The notes under the pieces: generated by a model
Seen by the model: only the letters and a program-made list of their open reading frames with translations
Database searches by the model: none
What the model was told of the DNA's origin: nothing
Shown: positions 9,701-20,977 of the stretch, one piece after another
Layout: each line of letters opens with the position of its first letter
Position numbering within the stretch: position 1 is the stretch's first letter
NCBI GenBank assembly: GCA_022457155.1
Contig: JAJGOT010000051.1
Location: forward strand, 1,583,501-1,647,500
DNA: 64,000 nt
Source: Cladopsammia gracilis
Lineage: Eukaryota; Cnidaria; Anthozoa; Scleractinia; Dendrophylliidae
Direction of reading: 5' to 3'
Translations under genes and position numbers: made by a program

Positions 9701-11030
9701 GACAATTGCGCATGCGCATTAAGCGAGATTTCGGAATTACCACGAAAAAAAGGGCAAAAGCTGTTAACAAATTTTTGTGGACTTTTGTCCGGGGGGGGGG
9801 GGGTTCTTCTTTCTTCTTCATAGAAGCTATATTAGGGCATTGAGGATATGGTTGGTTAAAGCGGTTAGGATTTCAAGAAGGGCGTCACATACCGTCACTA
9901 AAATATTTGAGGAACACCCCCGCGGTCCTATTGTTAATTTCCCTAGGGTATTGGGATGTCAGAACTTGTCATGAACTTGTCATATTTCACATTACGTCAC
10001 TGCAAAGATATTAAAGTTCTTAGTTTTGATATCTCACGTTACGTATCAATATTTAAAATTTTCAATCATTTGTCGTAAAGCCATTCAAGCTGCTTTCGAG
10101 AATGGTAAAAATAGGTCAAATGCGTTTTCTTGGGAAACGCAGTTTGAGAATTTCACGGTCTATTTTTACGAATGGAGACGTTTTAAGAAAGTTAAATTGG
10201 ACGGGAAAGTTTGTGTTTTAATATGAGCGATATGGCAGAGCAAAATAGCATGAACTTTGCGTTTGTATGCAATAGTATGGGAAAGACGTCATAGTTTTAT
10301 TGGTTTAGCTACCGTGCACAAGGAAATCTTGCGGATTGTCCGACTGAATTTGTTTTGCGGGAGGAAATTTTTGCTCGTCGGGACAGCTAAAATTTCTGCT
10401 GGGAGGAAATGTTTGCGGATTTCTGGTCAAGTATAAATAAAATCCAAGGCATCGGTATTAAACAATTTTACTTCCTGACCGGAGGTTTGTATAGTTCTCC
10501 TAGTTATATGGTTGCTGTTCTGGCGCCAATATGAACATAAACAACGAGAAAACTAGTGAGTGAATTATTGTAAGTTGTTGTAAAAATGTATCAGTATTAT
10601 GATAACAGTCTCTGGTTCTTTTGAGGACGTGTGTGGAGTTGAATCGGGAATACAGATGACTGTTGTGCCGGTCGCCTCGGAGTTATGATAACAATATATT
10701 CACTGTTAAAAAGTTCTTGTTAAGCCGATATACATCATTAAAACAAGTAATTTTTTCTGCGCGAGTATATTTCTGCGGTGGAAAGTTTAATACAAAATAA
10801 AGTAATACTGCATAATAATGCAACAACGGACAACCTTGCCTGTATCTCGGATCAGAAAAAGGTTTTGAAAAATACTGCGGTCAGGAATCCCACATGTTTG
10901 ATTACTTTAGTACAAATTTTATAATTTGTGAAATTGGGGCGCTAAGTTTCATGATGTCACTTTCCGGGAAACTTGATAAAGAGTGTACAGCTATCATGCT
11001 GGAGATTCAAATATTTCAAACCGGATGTAA
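9700..11030. other. Non-coding stretch, no gene recognised
   Basis: The sequence contains a G-run at about 9,789-9,803, a TATAAATAAAA box at about 10,434 and, about 75 bp further, CTGGCGCCAATATGAAC, which superficially resembles an LTR promoter and primer-binding site. No second LTR or gag-pol frame was found. The rest shows no recognisable gene. Confidence 0.4.
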
Positions 11031-11034
11031 TGAT

Positions 11035-11458
11035 CCCGGGGGGGTACTCAACAAAGTTTTGTACGGGGATGCTCCGCCCCGAGGTCCAAACCCTTACCCT
11101 TTCATATACCGTTTTTGACAGAAAAGGTACCCCTTTCATATACCTTTCATTGAAAATGGTACCCCTTTCATATACCTTTCATTGAAAATGGTACCCCTTT
11201 CATATAGCCTTTGCGTGCGTCTTTTTGATATATTTTGAAAGGCCCTTTTTATAATACTTAAATTGCAGTTTTCCCTACCTTTTTTATGCTTCAACTCGTG
11301 TTTTCGCTACTATTTCCTATTCTTCGTGAAATCCCTACCCTTTCACACACTTCAACTCGTGAAATCCCGACCCTTTCATATACCTCCAGCCTCAAAAAGG
11401 TACCCCTTTCGGGCGGAGCATCCCCGTATAGCCCATTATAGGGAGTACCCTCCGGCGG
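11035..11458. mobile_element. 424-bp MITE with GC-rich inverted ends and 7-bp target duplication
   Basis: It starts CCCGGGGGGGTACTC and ends GAGTACCCTCCGGCGG, imperfect inverted repeats. The flanks repeat TAATGAT exactly (11,028-11,034 and 11,459-11,465), a clear target-site duplication. Inside, a unit with GGTACCCCTTTCATATACC is repeated about three times directly, and CGGGGATGCTCCGCCC at the left is mirrored by GGGCGGAGCATCCCCG at the right. No coding frame. Confidence 0.85.
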
Positions 11459-11465
11459 TAATGAT

Positions 11466-12711
11466 GCTATACTTCTGACAATGGAGATACTGCCTAGCTC
11501 CGAGAAACACATTACACTTACACGCGGAATAAACTCTGAGCAGCTATTAAAAAAACAATTGCAAGATCACACTATTCCAATATATGACTATCGCATAAGA
11601 CTTGGATCTTAATAGAATATTTTACGAAATTTTACTGCGGTCGTGACCCCGGGGGTCGTTAAGAAGACACTGTCAACACTATATTTTGAGGTTTAAAGCA
11701 GACCCATTTAATCCCTAATAGTTACTAAACACATGATACCGGAAATAGAAAACTCTCGACTTTCGAATAAAAAAAGACAGAACTACTATATATTCGCAAA
11801 TAACCCATTCATGTATAACATTAACTTATGCAGCCATTTCTTTTTCAACTCTCCACAAAAGAAAAATCAATGTCCGCTTCACTTTCCAAAACATTTCACA
11901 TCGATATCGATAACAACATACAACTGCGTGAAATATTTCCTTTAACAAGCATTGACAACTAAGCGGAAAACAGATATTTCAGCCCACCCACATCTGACGT
12001 CTGAGTTATCAAAAGTTTCTTTGCTTTTGTTGATAATTTTGTCGAGATTCTTTAAGGAAGCAGTAATAAGTAAGTTCAATTTATGAAATGAATGGCTTTG
12101 AGTTCTCATGGCAAGATATGAGGAAAGCAGTAATTAGTAATGAATGGCTTTCAGTTCTCATGGTATGTTATCATTTGATGAACTTTTTATCTTAAATTAC
12201 CGATCACGCGAACGAAAAGGCAGTATGGACTTTGCCTTTTGTTTATTTTAAAATAGTGATTCATTGCCATTAATAGATTTAGGTACATGGTAGAATGTAT
12301 TGACGGTGATAAAAATTGCGCTTTGATTATGCAATAGTATGCAAGGGACCTCGTGATTTTGCAGATTTAGTCAAACTATTTCTTGTTCGCTGCAATTCTC
12401 TCTACAGTTCTATTCGTATACAAGTAAAATTTTGTTGTTCTGAATTGAATGACAAAGCAAACATTTTAACAACCATTTTATAAGCGATCTGAGAGTATGC
12501 TGGAGAAACATTGTAAAGAAAAACAGTGTAAACGTAGCCGATCTGCAGAAACAGATTTCAGACTTTAAGAAAATCGTATGTACACATGTAGGTATGTAGT
12601 TTATATAAAGATCGTTTGTTTTTGTTGATAGTTTTGTCGCGGTTTTTGAAGGGAATTTATTAAATGGATGGCTTTGAACTGTCATGTCATGTTATCATTT
12701 GATGATTTTTT
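11466..12711. other. Non-coding stretch holding an old interspersed repeat
   Basis: No gene. Around 12,020-12,200 and again 12,600-12,711 the same sequence occurs (TTGTTGATAATTTTGTCG, then AATGGCTTTGA and GTTATCATTTGATGA). The second copy is interrupted by the 1.2-kb repeat that starts at 12,712; the first is not. Confidence 0.5.
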
Positions 12712-13860
12712 TAGCGGAGCACTTGCCAGGCCGAAGGCCTGGCTGCGCAGCTCCATACTCATAGAACCAAAGAACCATAGAACCCATGGCCGTCATTTTT
12801 CATGGTCATGGCTAGCGGAATGTTTCGCGGGCGCGTTGTGTGCCCGCCGCCGACGCCGTCGCTTAGGGCTAACTCGCAGGCGCGTAGACCGTCGCAAAAC
12901 ATGCGCGTATGACGCCACACGACATCCGGGATCTTTGCAATTTTCACGTGAAATGGGAAAACACTTTTGACTTTTTGCTGTGTTTAGCGGAGAAAACCGT
13001 TTAAATTAAAGTCGTTATTCTCCTGAATTTTTTCGCGGTTTGCTTCTCAAGACAGGGATACTAATTACTAATTAAGGGATATTCAGAAGCCGCTATAGTG
13101 GAAATAGAAGAGCTTTCAGAGATAAAATCTACGTAAAATCTTGCCTCGAGGATGGGAGCAATGCGGGAAGATGTTTGTCACTTCGTGTTTCAGAACTGAA
13201 GAAACGGAGATTTAAACAATTTCCAAGCAGTGGAGGGACTTAAAGGTAAAACAAAATACATTTTTCGATGGGAATTTATGTTGATATCAATCTGTGATTG
13301 ACGTTTTTGTGTTCTCGCTAGTTTTCGGGAGAATTGTTTATAACGCGCTCAATTAAATTCAGTTGTTTTGATTTCTTTCATCGGAGACATCTCGGCCTCG
13401 ATGAGCTCTTAGTAATGGCTCGCGCTTTGCTTTTAAACATAAACTTATGGAGATTTGAATAAAATTTTTCGAAAGAAGATTGTGTTGTCCATTTTTATGT
13501 GTTGGTTCATTCATTACATAGATTGAAAAGCGATTTTATGTAAACAAAACAAGACTTAGATTTTCTATCTTCACTCGCGTCGCCTTATGCAAATATGTTT
13601 GTGTATTTTTTTGCAATTTTGATTTCCAAATCAGTTTCTCGGGCAATTTTTAACAAACAAAAACTGTATTTTATTCGGAAAGAAGTCGTACTAGTTATTC
13701 TAGACAGACAAAAGTTGTTTTTGTGAACTTTTCTACGGTCTAAATGTACTGTGCAGACTGTCGGGTAATACTGTTTTTTTGATAATTGCTAAAATTGAAA
13801 ATAGCCCGGTCGTCAATCTTCCGACCTTTTACCTTAGTTAAGCTTGTTCCTTTTCTCCGG
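12712..13860 (+). repeat. 1.2-kb non-coding interspersed repeat, copy A (3' truncated)
   Basis: It starts TAGCGGAGCACTTGCCAG, followed by a GCCGAAGGC hairpin and a CG-rich block with CATGCGCGTATGACG. It continues with TTTAGCGGAGAAAACCG and a long AT-rich part, and fades out near 13,860 before the LINE fragment. Related copies lie at 15,990, 18,838 and 38,605. Short frames differ between copies, so it is non-coding. Confidence 0.75.
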
Positions 13861-13919
13861 CTCATTTCGATTTTTACCGTAATTTGTACTTGCAAAAACC
13901 TGTTAATTTAACAGTCCAA

Positions 13920-14990
13920 ACCGAATTTTTGAACAAACTTGAAAACAGATTAAGTGAGAGCGAAATTTTATCCTGCGAAGGATAAAATTACCCACGCAAT
14001 GCATGGACTTTCTTCAGGGAAAACCCCCGGTTCAGACGGATTACCTCAAGAATTTTACGCTAAATTATGGGATCTTTTAGGCCCTATTCTGTTCGAAATT
14101 ATGAATTTAGTTTGGAAAATAATTCTTTAAGTGATTCAATGCAAGGAAGCGTGACTAGATTACTTTACAAGAAAGATGATAAGAAAAACCTCAAAAAATT
14201 GGTGGCCCGGCCATTTCGCTACTCAATGTTCATTACAAAATTTGTTCAAAAGCTCTTACAAACAGACTTTCAAAAGTGTTACCCTCGATTATTTCAAGAA
14301 GATCAAACTTGTTCCGTCCCAGGTAGGACGATTTTTGAGAATTTATTTCTCTTGCGTGACCCTCTAGATTATATACATATTACCAATGAAACTGGTATCT
14401 TGCTGAATATCTACATTATACTGTCAAGCAAATATGAAAATTATAGTTAATGGTTTTTTGACTAAAGAAATTCCACTCGAGTGGGGGGTGAGGCAGGGAG
14501 ATCCCCGGTCTCCACTTTTGTACATTTTATGCGCAGACGTTTTGGCTACCAGTATAAGAAAGGATGATACTATTGAAGGTTTTCTCCATCCAGAAGCCTG
14601 AGGAAAGCGTTTTAAAATTCGCCAATATGCAGATAACTCCACATGTTTTGTAAACAACATTTTTTCTTTAGACAAATTGTTTACCTTACTTCACAAATAC
14701 GAGACAGGTACAGGGACTAAATTAAATGTGGCAAAGACTACTTAAGCCATGAAGTTAGGAGCTTGGTGCTCACGTCCGGACACTCCTTATGGCCTGACGT
14801 GGGTGTCAAGAATGCGAATCTTGGGTGTCTGGTTTAGCAATGGTAATGCAAATGTGGAACCAGATAACTGTTTACCACGTCTTTCCAAGCTAGATTAAAA
14901 TTTGAACCTGTGTAAGGGTGTGGGGTGTTTTCACTCCCACCCTATCGGCACTACTCAATATTAGGTTTTTAGTTAATGTTAAGACTATTT
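13920..14990 (+). pseudogene. LINE (non-LTR) reverse transcriptase fragment
   Basis: Broken plus-strand frames carry SDSMQGSVTRLLYKKDDKKN, DQTCSVPGRTIFENLFLLRD and GVRQGDPRSPLLYILCADVL, then RQYADNSTCFV (usual YADD box changed to YADN) and LNVAKTT plus ILGVWFSNGNANVE. These are in the order of a non-LTR polymerase. The section with the first catalytic aspartate, between TNETGILL and TLYCQANMKI, is deleted, and several stops and frameshifts occur. It is a dead 3'-part copy. Confidence 0.8.
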
Positions 14991-15173
14991 TCTTTTACCT
15001 AATGGACTTCTGCTGACGACGAGAATGACATGCGAGCAAGCTTTTTCATTAAGACCATACTTTATGGTATATGGGTTTTTTGAAATAAAGCAACTTTTCA
15101 CAATAGCACCGAGAACTCTCGGGCTTCTGTAAGAGACATAAGGAATGACATCACAACACAGTTGCAAATTGAC

Positions 15174-15616
15174 CGAGGGGGGGTACTTTGCAAATTTTTG
15201 GGCGGGGGTGTGCTGCTTGGACTCTGAGACCCTTAACCTATACTAGACCATTTTAGCTGCATTATGCAACCATATTCTAGACTAAACAACGAAAAATCCT
15301 ACCCTATCCTAGACCTTTTCTAGACTCGCTATTTTGCAGAAACTCATTCACTATCACAGTCTAAGATACCAGGGGTCAGTAAAAATGTCATACAGCACAC
15401 CTTACCGATTATTAAATGCCATTTGCCAGTAAACCTCGTCTAGACTAAATTCTTCATGCAACTGATCAGTTTCGCAGAAAATGATACCCTATTCTGGACC
15501 AAAAATCTCTGATTACTATACCCTATCCCAGACTAAACTGCCTGAAAACCATACCCTTCACAGCGGCACATACCTATATAGCTCATATATGGGAGTACCC
15601 CCCCCCCCCCCCCACC
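15174..15616. mobile_element. MITE related to the 11-kb copy, about 440 bp
   Basis: It begins GAGGGGGGGTACTTT and ends GGGAGTACCC followed by a C-run. Inside are diverged direct repeats of CCCTATCCTAGACC-like sequence. The ends resemble those of the MITE at 11,035. Coordinates of the GC-rich ends are approximate. Confidence 0.65.
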
Positions 15617-15989
15617 GCGAACAGAAATTTTCTGCTTTGTGGTGTAATCCGAATATTTGTGAAATGCAACAGTCAAAGCTTGTGACTCTAATAATTTAGC
15701 TACTGGCAACTCATCATTCATTACCAGAAATGACTAAAGTAATCATGTGCAAACCAGAAAGGACTTTTTTCAAGTGGACCAAATGACCGGAAATGAACTT
15801 TATAAATAATCCCTTATGGACTAGACTTTCAAGTGACTGTAAACCGGAACTGACCTTGTATTATTGTAACCGGAAATGACTAGCTTTAACTCAGGATGCC
15901 TTGTAACCGGAAATGACTAGCCTCTCAGGATAATATTGTAAACTTTAGGGATTTGTTATTGATAAATAAAACATTTTAAAAGAAAAAAA

Positions 15990-16315
15990 ACACTGTTGTG
16001 TTTAGCGGAGAAAACGGTTTGCAAAATCGTTTTTTCCTGCTTTTTTTTTCGCGGTTTGCTACTCAAGAGAGGTTTCACATTTCTCAAACAGTGAGCTTTT
16101 GTGGAATTTGTGCAGTCTAAATGTTCTGTGCAGACGGTCTCGTAATAAGCTTACTGTTTTTGAGAATTGCTAAAATTGAAAAATAGCCTGGTCATCGATC
16201 TTAATTCTAATTTTTCTTGTGCTTCCGACCTTTCACCTAAGTTAAGCTTATCATCATCGTTTCTGTTCAGAGAGCTCCGCTGTTAGGCTAAGCCTATCTA
16301 TATATATTATTTTCT
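15990..16315 (+). repeat. 1.2-kb interspersed repeat, copy B (internally deleted)
   Basis: It starts inside the family at GTTTAGCGGAGAAAACGG and soon jumps to the end part with AATTGCTAAAATTGAAAAA. It finishes with GAGCTCCGCTGTTAGGCTAA and CTATATATATTA. About three quarters of the family length is missing. Confidence 0.7.
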
Positions 16316-18050
16316 CTTAGCGATCACGCGAACGTCTAAGTTATCTTAAGTTTCTTTATGCCCCATTGCCTTAGTAATTAATTTTGTTAAACTGCTAGTA
16401 TTGTTGCCTTGGTTGCGTTCTGTTTGCTGGGAATAGAGAGATTCCCTTGAATGATGGACGTAGCACAGTACTCAGTTGGATTTTCTAGGCCAAAGAGGAC
16501 CAAATGAACCATCCGCGCCTTGATATAGTGTGACTAGTAAGGGTATCTCCTTACCACCACCTGACCGGAAGCCGCAGAACAGATTCACTGCTACAGTGCA
16601 TAAAATCATTTATTTGTTAAATAAATATCCTTTGTTTTTGTTGATAATTTTGTCGCGAAAAGACAGAAAAGTCAGAAAAATATAGCACTGCAACAGCTTG
16701 AGACTTAGTAGACTGCAAGTAGTCCCTCCTTTTCCCTCAGGGATAGTAGAACGAGCGAAACGCGAGCACGCGTGAAAATCATCCCACGCGAGAAACGGCA
16801 AAAGATAGTGAGAATTGATTTTCAGTGTCTGCCTGGCTTTGACAGCTCTGATGTCTTTCGTAAGGGGCCGACCATTTCACTTTTGAGGGGCGGGAGGGGG
16901 GGCTGGGTGATTTCAGAAAAAAATATGCTGCAGACTCATTTTGAGGGAAAAAAATATCTTCCAAGGAAATACCTCGGGAGAAAAAATTCCTCAGCGATCT
17001 CGAGCAAGAAAAAAATATCCAACCAAGGTCTTTCCATGCCAATGCATTGAAATTTGTTTGGCACCTTATATACACTTTGTAAATCAAAGTATATTCAAAT
17101 GACTAACATTTTACCGCATTTTGCACATGGCACCCCTATGAAAACAAAAATTCAGTGGCTTTTGCCAACATTTTCATGGCAGCGGTTGAGACCGAAATCT
17201 TAAGGGCGACCGCGGAGCTGTGGGGCTGGGTGGGCTATAGCCCCACCAATAATTTTGCCGGGAATTTTTTCTTTTTTGCATTTCGAAAAGTACTTCAAAT
17301 CTTTGTGTTAAAAGCAAACCCAAAGTGTTTTTTTGGTTCGCTCAACAACATTTACAATGACCACAACAATGCCGACTATGACACAACTGTCTTAAGTAAA
17401 CAGTTACATGGAAATTACAAATAATTGTGTGTAATATGAAGTGCCCAAGGTCCGAGTTACATGCATTACGACATAAGTGGATACGACATAAGTTACGACA
17501 TAAGTGGATCTTAAATACGATCGTAACATGAGTTACGACATAAGTGGATCTTAAATACGCACAAGACAAGAACTGACACAGGCGACTTGTTAATTGATGT
17601 GGCTAGCAAATTTGTCAGTCGAAATGAAAGCCGCAAACGTAACATTGGAACATTTACTGACGCTGACCTCCTTCATATAGCCCACTAACTGGACTAGCAT
17701 ATCATGAACCCGAAATAGGTCCAATGCGAGAACTTTAAGACATTTCTTTTTTCTTGATAAGTTGTTCTATTTGGTGAAATCCACTTTAAATGGTAAAAGA
17801 ACATAAATAAAGGACTGGCTTTAATATTAAGCTTTTTTCACTTTGAATGAACGCCATACCATATTATAATTATGTTTTAAATGTACGTTTTCGTGCAAAA
17901 AAAAACTAACAGAATGGTGATAAAAATTTGACAAAATTTTCTTAGGATTGATAGAAATAAACACGTTTCTGGTGATTTCAGACACCCCGGAACCCCTAGA
18001 TAAGCTCGCGCGTTCGGCTCTCGTTGAGCTCATTCTATGCGCGAGTTAGC
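16316..18050. other. Intergenic repeats, no gene seen
   Basis: At 16,860-17,050 lies a GGGGCGGGAGGGGGGGCTGG block followed by A-rich, AAAAAATAT-type sequence that is mirrored near 20,270-20,420. At 17,460-17,565 GTTACGACATAAGTGGATC is tandemly repeated with ATCTTAAATACG. The remaining DNA shows only short chance frames. Confidence 0.5.
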
Positions 18051-18780
18051 CCCACCAATACAAAATACTGAATTAAGATATATCGATGACGTGTTCCCTT
18101 TGTGGAACACCAGCATAGAGGAAATAAATGGGTTCATTGAACAGGCTAAAAGATATCACCAAAACCATTACATTTACGACTGAAATCTTAGAGAAAGAAA
18201 TTTAACTATTTTCTTGGATACGTGCGTCGACAAAGGTGATAGAATTAAAGAAACGTCTATCCTCGACTTACGCAAAATAACGTTTGAAGAGAATATAAGA
18301 AAATTGAAATCACGCCTACATTTGAGAGGGTATCCACATACTCTGGTTCATAAAGTCCTCTCAGAAATGAAATTCGAAGAGAGAAAGTTGGCCCTTCGAC
18401 AGAAGGAAAAAGGATACAAGAAAATTCTACCTTTTGTCACACAATATCACCAGCGGTGTCCAATTTAAAGAAAATCCTTATGGATAAATGGCATTTCATA
18501 CAGAACCAACTGTTGCCAGGGAGATATATAAAGAGCCTCCCATTATCTCTTATAAAAGAGGGAAATCGCTTTAAGACATACTCGTTATAGCGAAACTCTA
18601 AAGGCGAGAACATCACATTAGCGAACAGCGGGAGTCGTGCAGGCCTGTCACTACTTTGTAACCTATTTCAAGAAAAAAATGCACCAATCTCTCAGGGAAA
18701 TAACCATCTGAACATACAGCAAGGGGGATGGGTTCTCCATACAGTGTACATTTATGCCAATTGTCAAAAAGTTAACCTTA
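18050..18780 (+). pseudogene. Penelope-like element reverse transcriptase fragment
   Basis: Plus-strand frames carry ELRYIDDVFPLWN (active site YIDD), IFLDTCVDKGDR, then FEENIRKLKSRLHLRGYPH and LPFVTQYHQ, in Penelope-like order. A stop interrupts near 18,181, and the segment normally between the LDT block and FEENI is missing, so the copy has an internal deletion. The downstream part (18,470-18,780) is recognisable only in pieces. No GIY-YIG nuclease was identified. Confidence 0.75.
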
Positions 18781-18837
18781 AATGAGATATAGAAAATGGA
18801 GAAAGTTTAAGGGCATTTTTTAAAGGTCAGTATTGGT

Positions 18838-20087
18838 AGCGGAGCACTTGCCAGGCCGAAGGCCTGGCTGCGCAGCTCCATACTCATAGAACCATGCCCG
18901 TCATTTTTCATGGTCATGGCTAGCGGAATGTTTCGCGGGCGCGCGTGTGCCCGACCTCCGCCGCCGCCGTCGCGCAGGACTAGCTTGCCTTCGCGCAGGA
19001 CTAGCTCGCGGGCGCGTATGACGTCGCAAAACATGCGCGTACGACGTCATGTTGAAACCAAAGCGAGGCTTTGTTTTTCGCGCGGTTACACGGCCGAATG
19101 TCACGTCAGCTAGAAAAAACACTTTGATGTTTTGCTGTGAATTTACTAAGCGGAGAAAACCGTTGAAATTAAAGGCGTTATTTCCCTTAATATTTCGCGG
19201 TTTGCTACTCAAGACAAGGATACTAATTAAGGGATACTCAGAAGCCGCTTTAGTGGAAAAAGACGAGCTTTCAGGGATGAAATCTTGCTTCGAGGAACTT
19301 CATGTATTACGTTTTTATCAATGCGGGAGATATTTGTTTTCTACGGATTTCAGAACCAAGCAAGCGAGGGACTTAAAGGTAAAAAAGATTAAGTTTTCGA
19401 TGAGAATTTATGTTGATATCAATCTGTGAGTGACTTTTTATTGGTGTTATTGTTAGTTTTGGAGAATTGATTTTAAAACGTGCTTAAATTCAGTTGTATC
19501 GATCTCTTGAATTTCATCGAAGAAAGCTTGAACTCGATGAGCTATAATTAAGCTTAAATGGTACGCGTTTTGCTTTTAAACGTAAACTAATGGAGATTTG
19601 AATAAATTTTTTCGAAATAAGATTGTGTTGTCCATTTTTATGTGTTTGTTCATTCATTAGATAGTTTGAAAAGCGATTTTATGTAAACAAAACAAGACTT
19701 TGATTTTATAGTACAGTTCTAGTTCACTCGTATCGCCTTATGCAAATATGTTTGTGTATTTTTGCAATTTTTGATTTTCAAATCAGTTTCTCGGGCAATT
19801 TTTGACAAACAAAAACTGTATTTTATTCGGAAACTAGTGGTACTAGTTATTCTAGACAGGGAAAAGTTGTTTTTGTGAACTTTTGTACGGTCTATAAAAA
19901 TGTACTGTGCAGACAGTCGCGTAATACTGTTTTTGAGAATTGCTAAAATTGAAAATAGCCCGTTCGTCAATCTTAATTCTTGTGCTTCCAACCTTTCACC
20001 TTAGTTAAGTTTCACCTTGGTTAAGTTTCACCTTAATTAAGCTTGTTCAAAGTGCGACGCTGTTAGGCTTGGGCTATCTATATATAT
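18838..20087 (+). repeat. 1.2-kb non-coding interspersed repeat, copy C (complete)
   Basis: It runs from TAGCGGAGCACTTGCCAG to GGGCTATCTATATATATTA. Compared with copy A it is nearly collinear over the first kilobase and also keeps the 3' end. It defines the full length of the family, about 1.25 kb. Confidence 0.75.
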
Positions 20088-20691
20088 TACATTCATAATC
20101 TTGGTATTAAAAGCCAAAGAACAAAAATTCTTATAATGTTAATTTCAATGGCATTTTACGCAGAGCAGTCCGACATTTAAGTGTTAAATGTGGTTTTCCT
20201 ATAGGCAAGCAGTTATGTTAAACTTATGTCCACACATCCTTGATTTTGAAGAAAAAATTGTATTAAAAAAAAATCTTGCATGGCTATAACGCTGAAAAAA
20301 AAAAAATTCGACACCGTTGCATGTCAGAAAAAAAAAATTCCACCGCCAAAAGTTTGGAGAAAAAAATTCTTACCCAAACCTAATCACCCAACCCACTTGT
20401 GAAACGGGAAGAGTTTCTTATTGACCCTTATTTGACCATATAAGATCACCAGAATTCAGAACACGATGAAGGACTTTGAAATAAATGAGCGCCAAAAATT
20501 AGACTTGCCACAAGTAGACTGCGAAGCCCACGAGAGCGCGACGAAGTTGCGAAAAGCGAGCGACGAAGTCGCGAGTCGACTTGTTTCGTCTGCACAATAT
20601 CGAATTTAATTTGCATATTGTTGGCGCGAAAATGTAAGTGTGACCTAATGGTTCACGCATCCGGCTGGTAAAATAAACAGTTCTCAAATGC
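20088..20691. other. Left flank of the MULE transposon, no gene
   Basis: A/T-rich repeat with long A-runs around 20,270-20,370, then ACTTGCCACAAGTAGACTGC (about 20,504) and CG-rich sequence. No coding signal was found. Confidence 0.5.
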
Positions 20692-20964
20692 GGGTAGGAC
20701 TAATCTGCGGAACTGCAGACCGCGGAACCTGCGGAACCTGCGGAACCTAGATTTTTTTTTAATAAAATGATAGTACAAATCATAAAATGGTCTACAAGTG
20801 GTTGATTTCTCAATAAACAGTCAGAAGAAAAAGAGATAAAGAAACGAAATGGGAAAAAAGGGTCGGGAACCGGACAAAATAAATTAAGTCACGCGTCACG
20901 CAATTGTACGCGTAGTTTTGTTGTGAATATCGAATCAGGATTTCAGTTTTCGATTGACAGTTCT
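20692..20964 (+). repeat. Left terminal inverted repeat of the MULE
   Basis: 273 bp. It contains a (GCGGAACCT) mini-array about 30 bp from the end. It ends 13 bp before the transposase start codon, so the promoter probably lies inside the repeat. Confidence 0.95.
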
Positions 20965-20977
20965 ACTTCACGTCAAA

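Noticed and set aside
10430..10530. LTR promoter and primer-binding site
   Set aside because: TATAAATA and TGGCGCC are suggestive, but no matching second LTR or gag-pol frame was found.
12668..12970. A 100-codon Arg-rich protein
   Set aside because: It lies in the 1.2-kb repeat, and the frame is not kept in the copies at 18,838 and 38,605.
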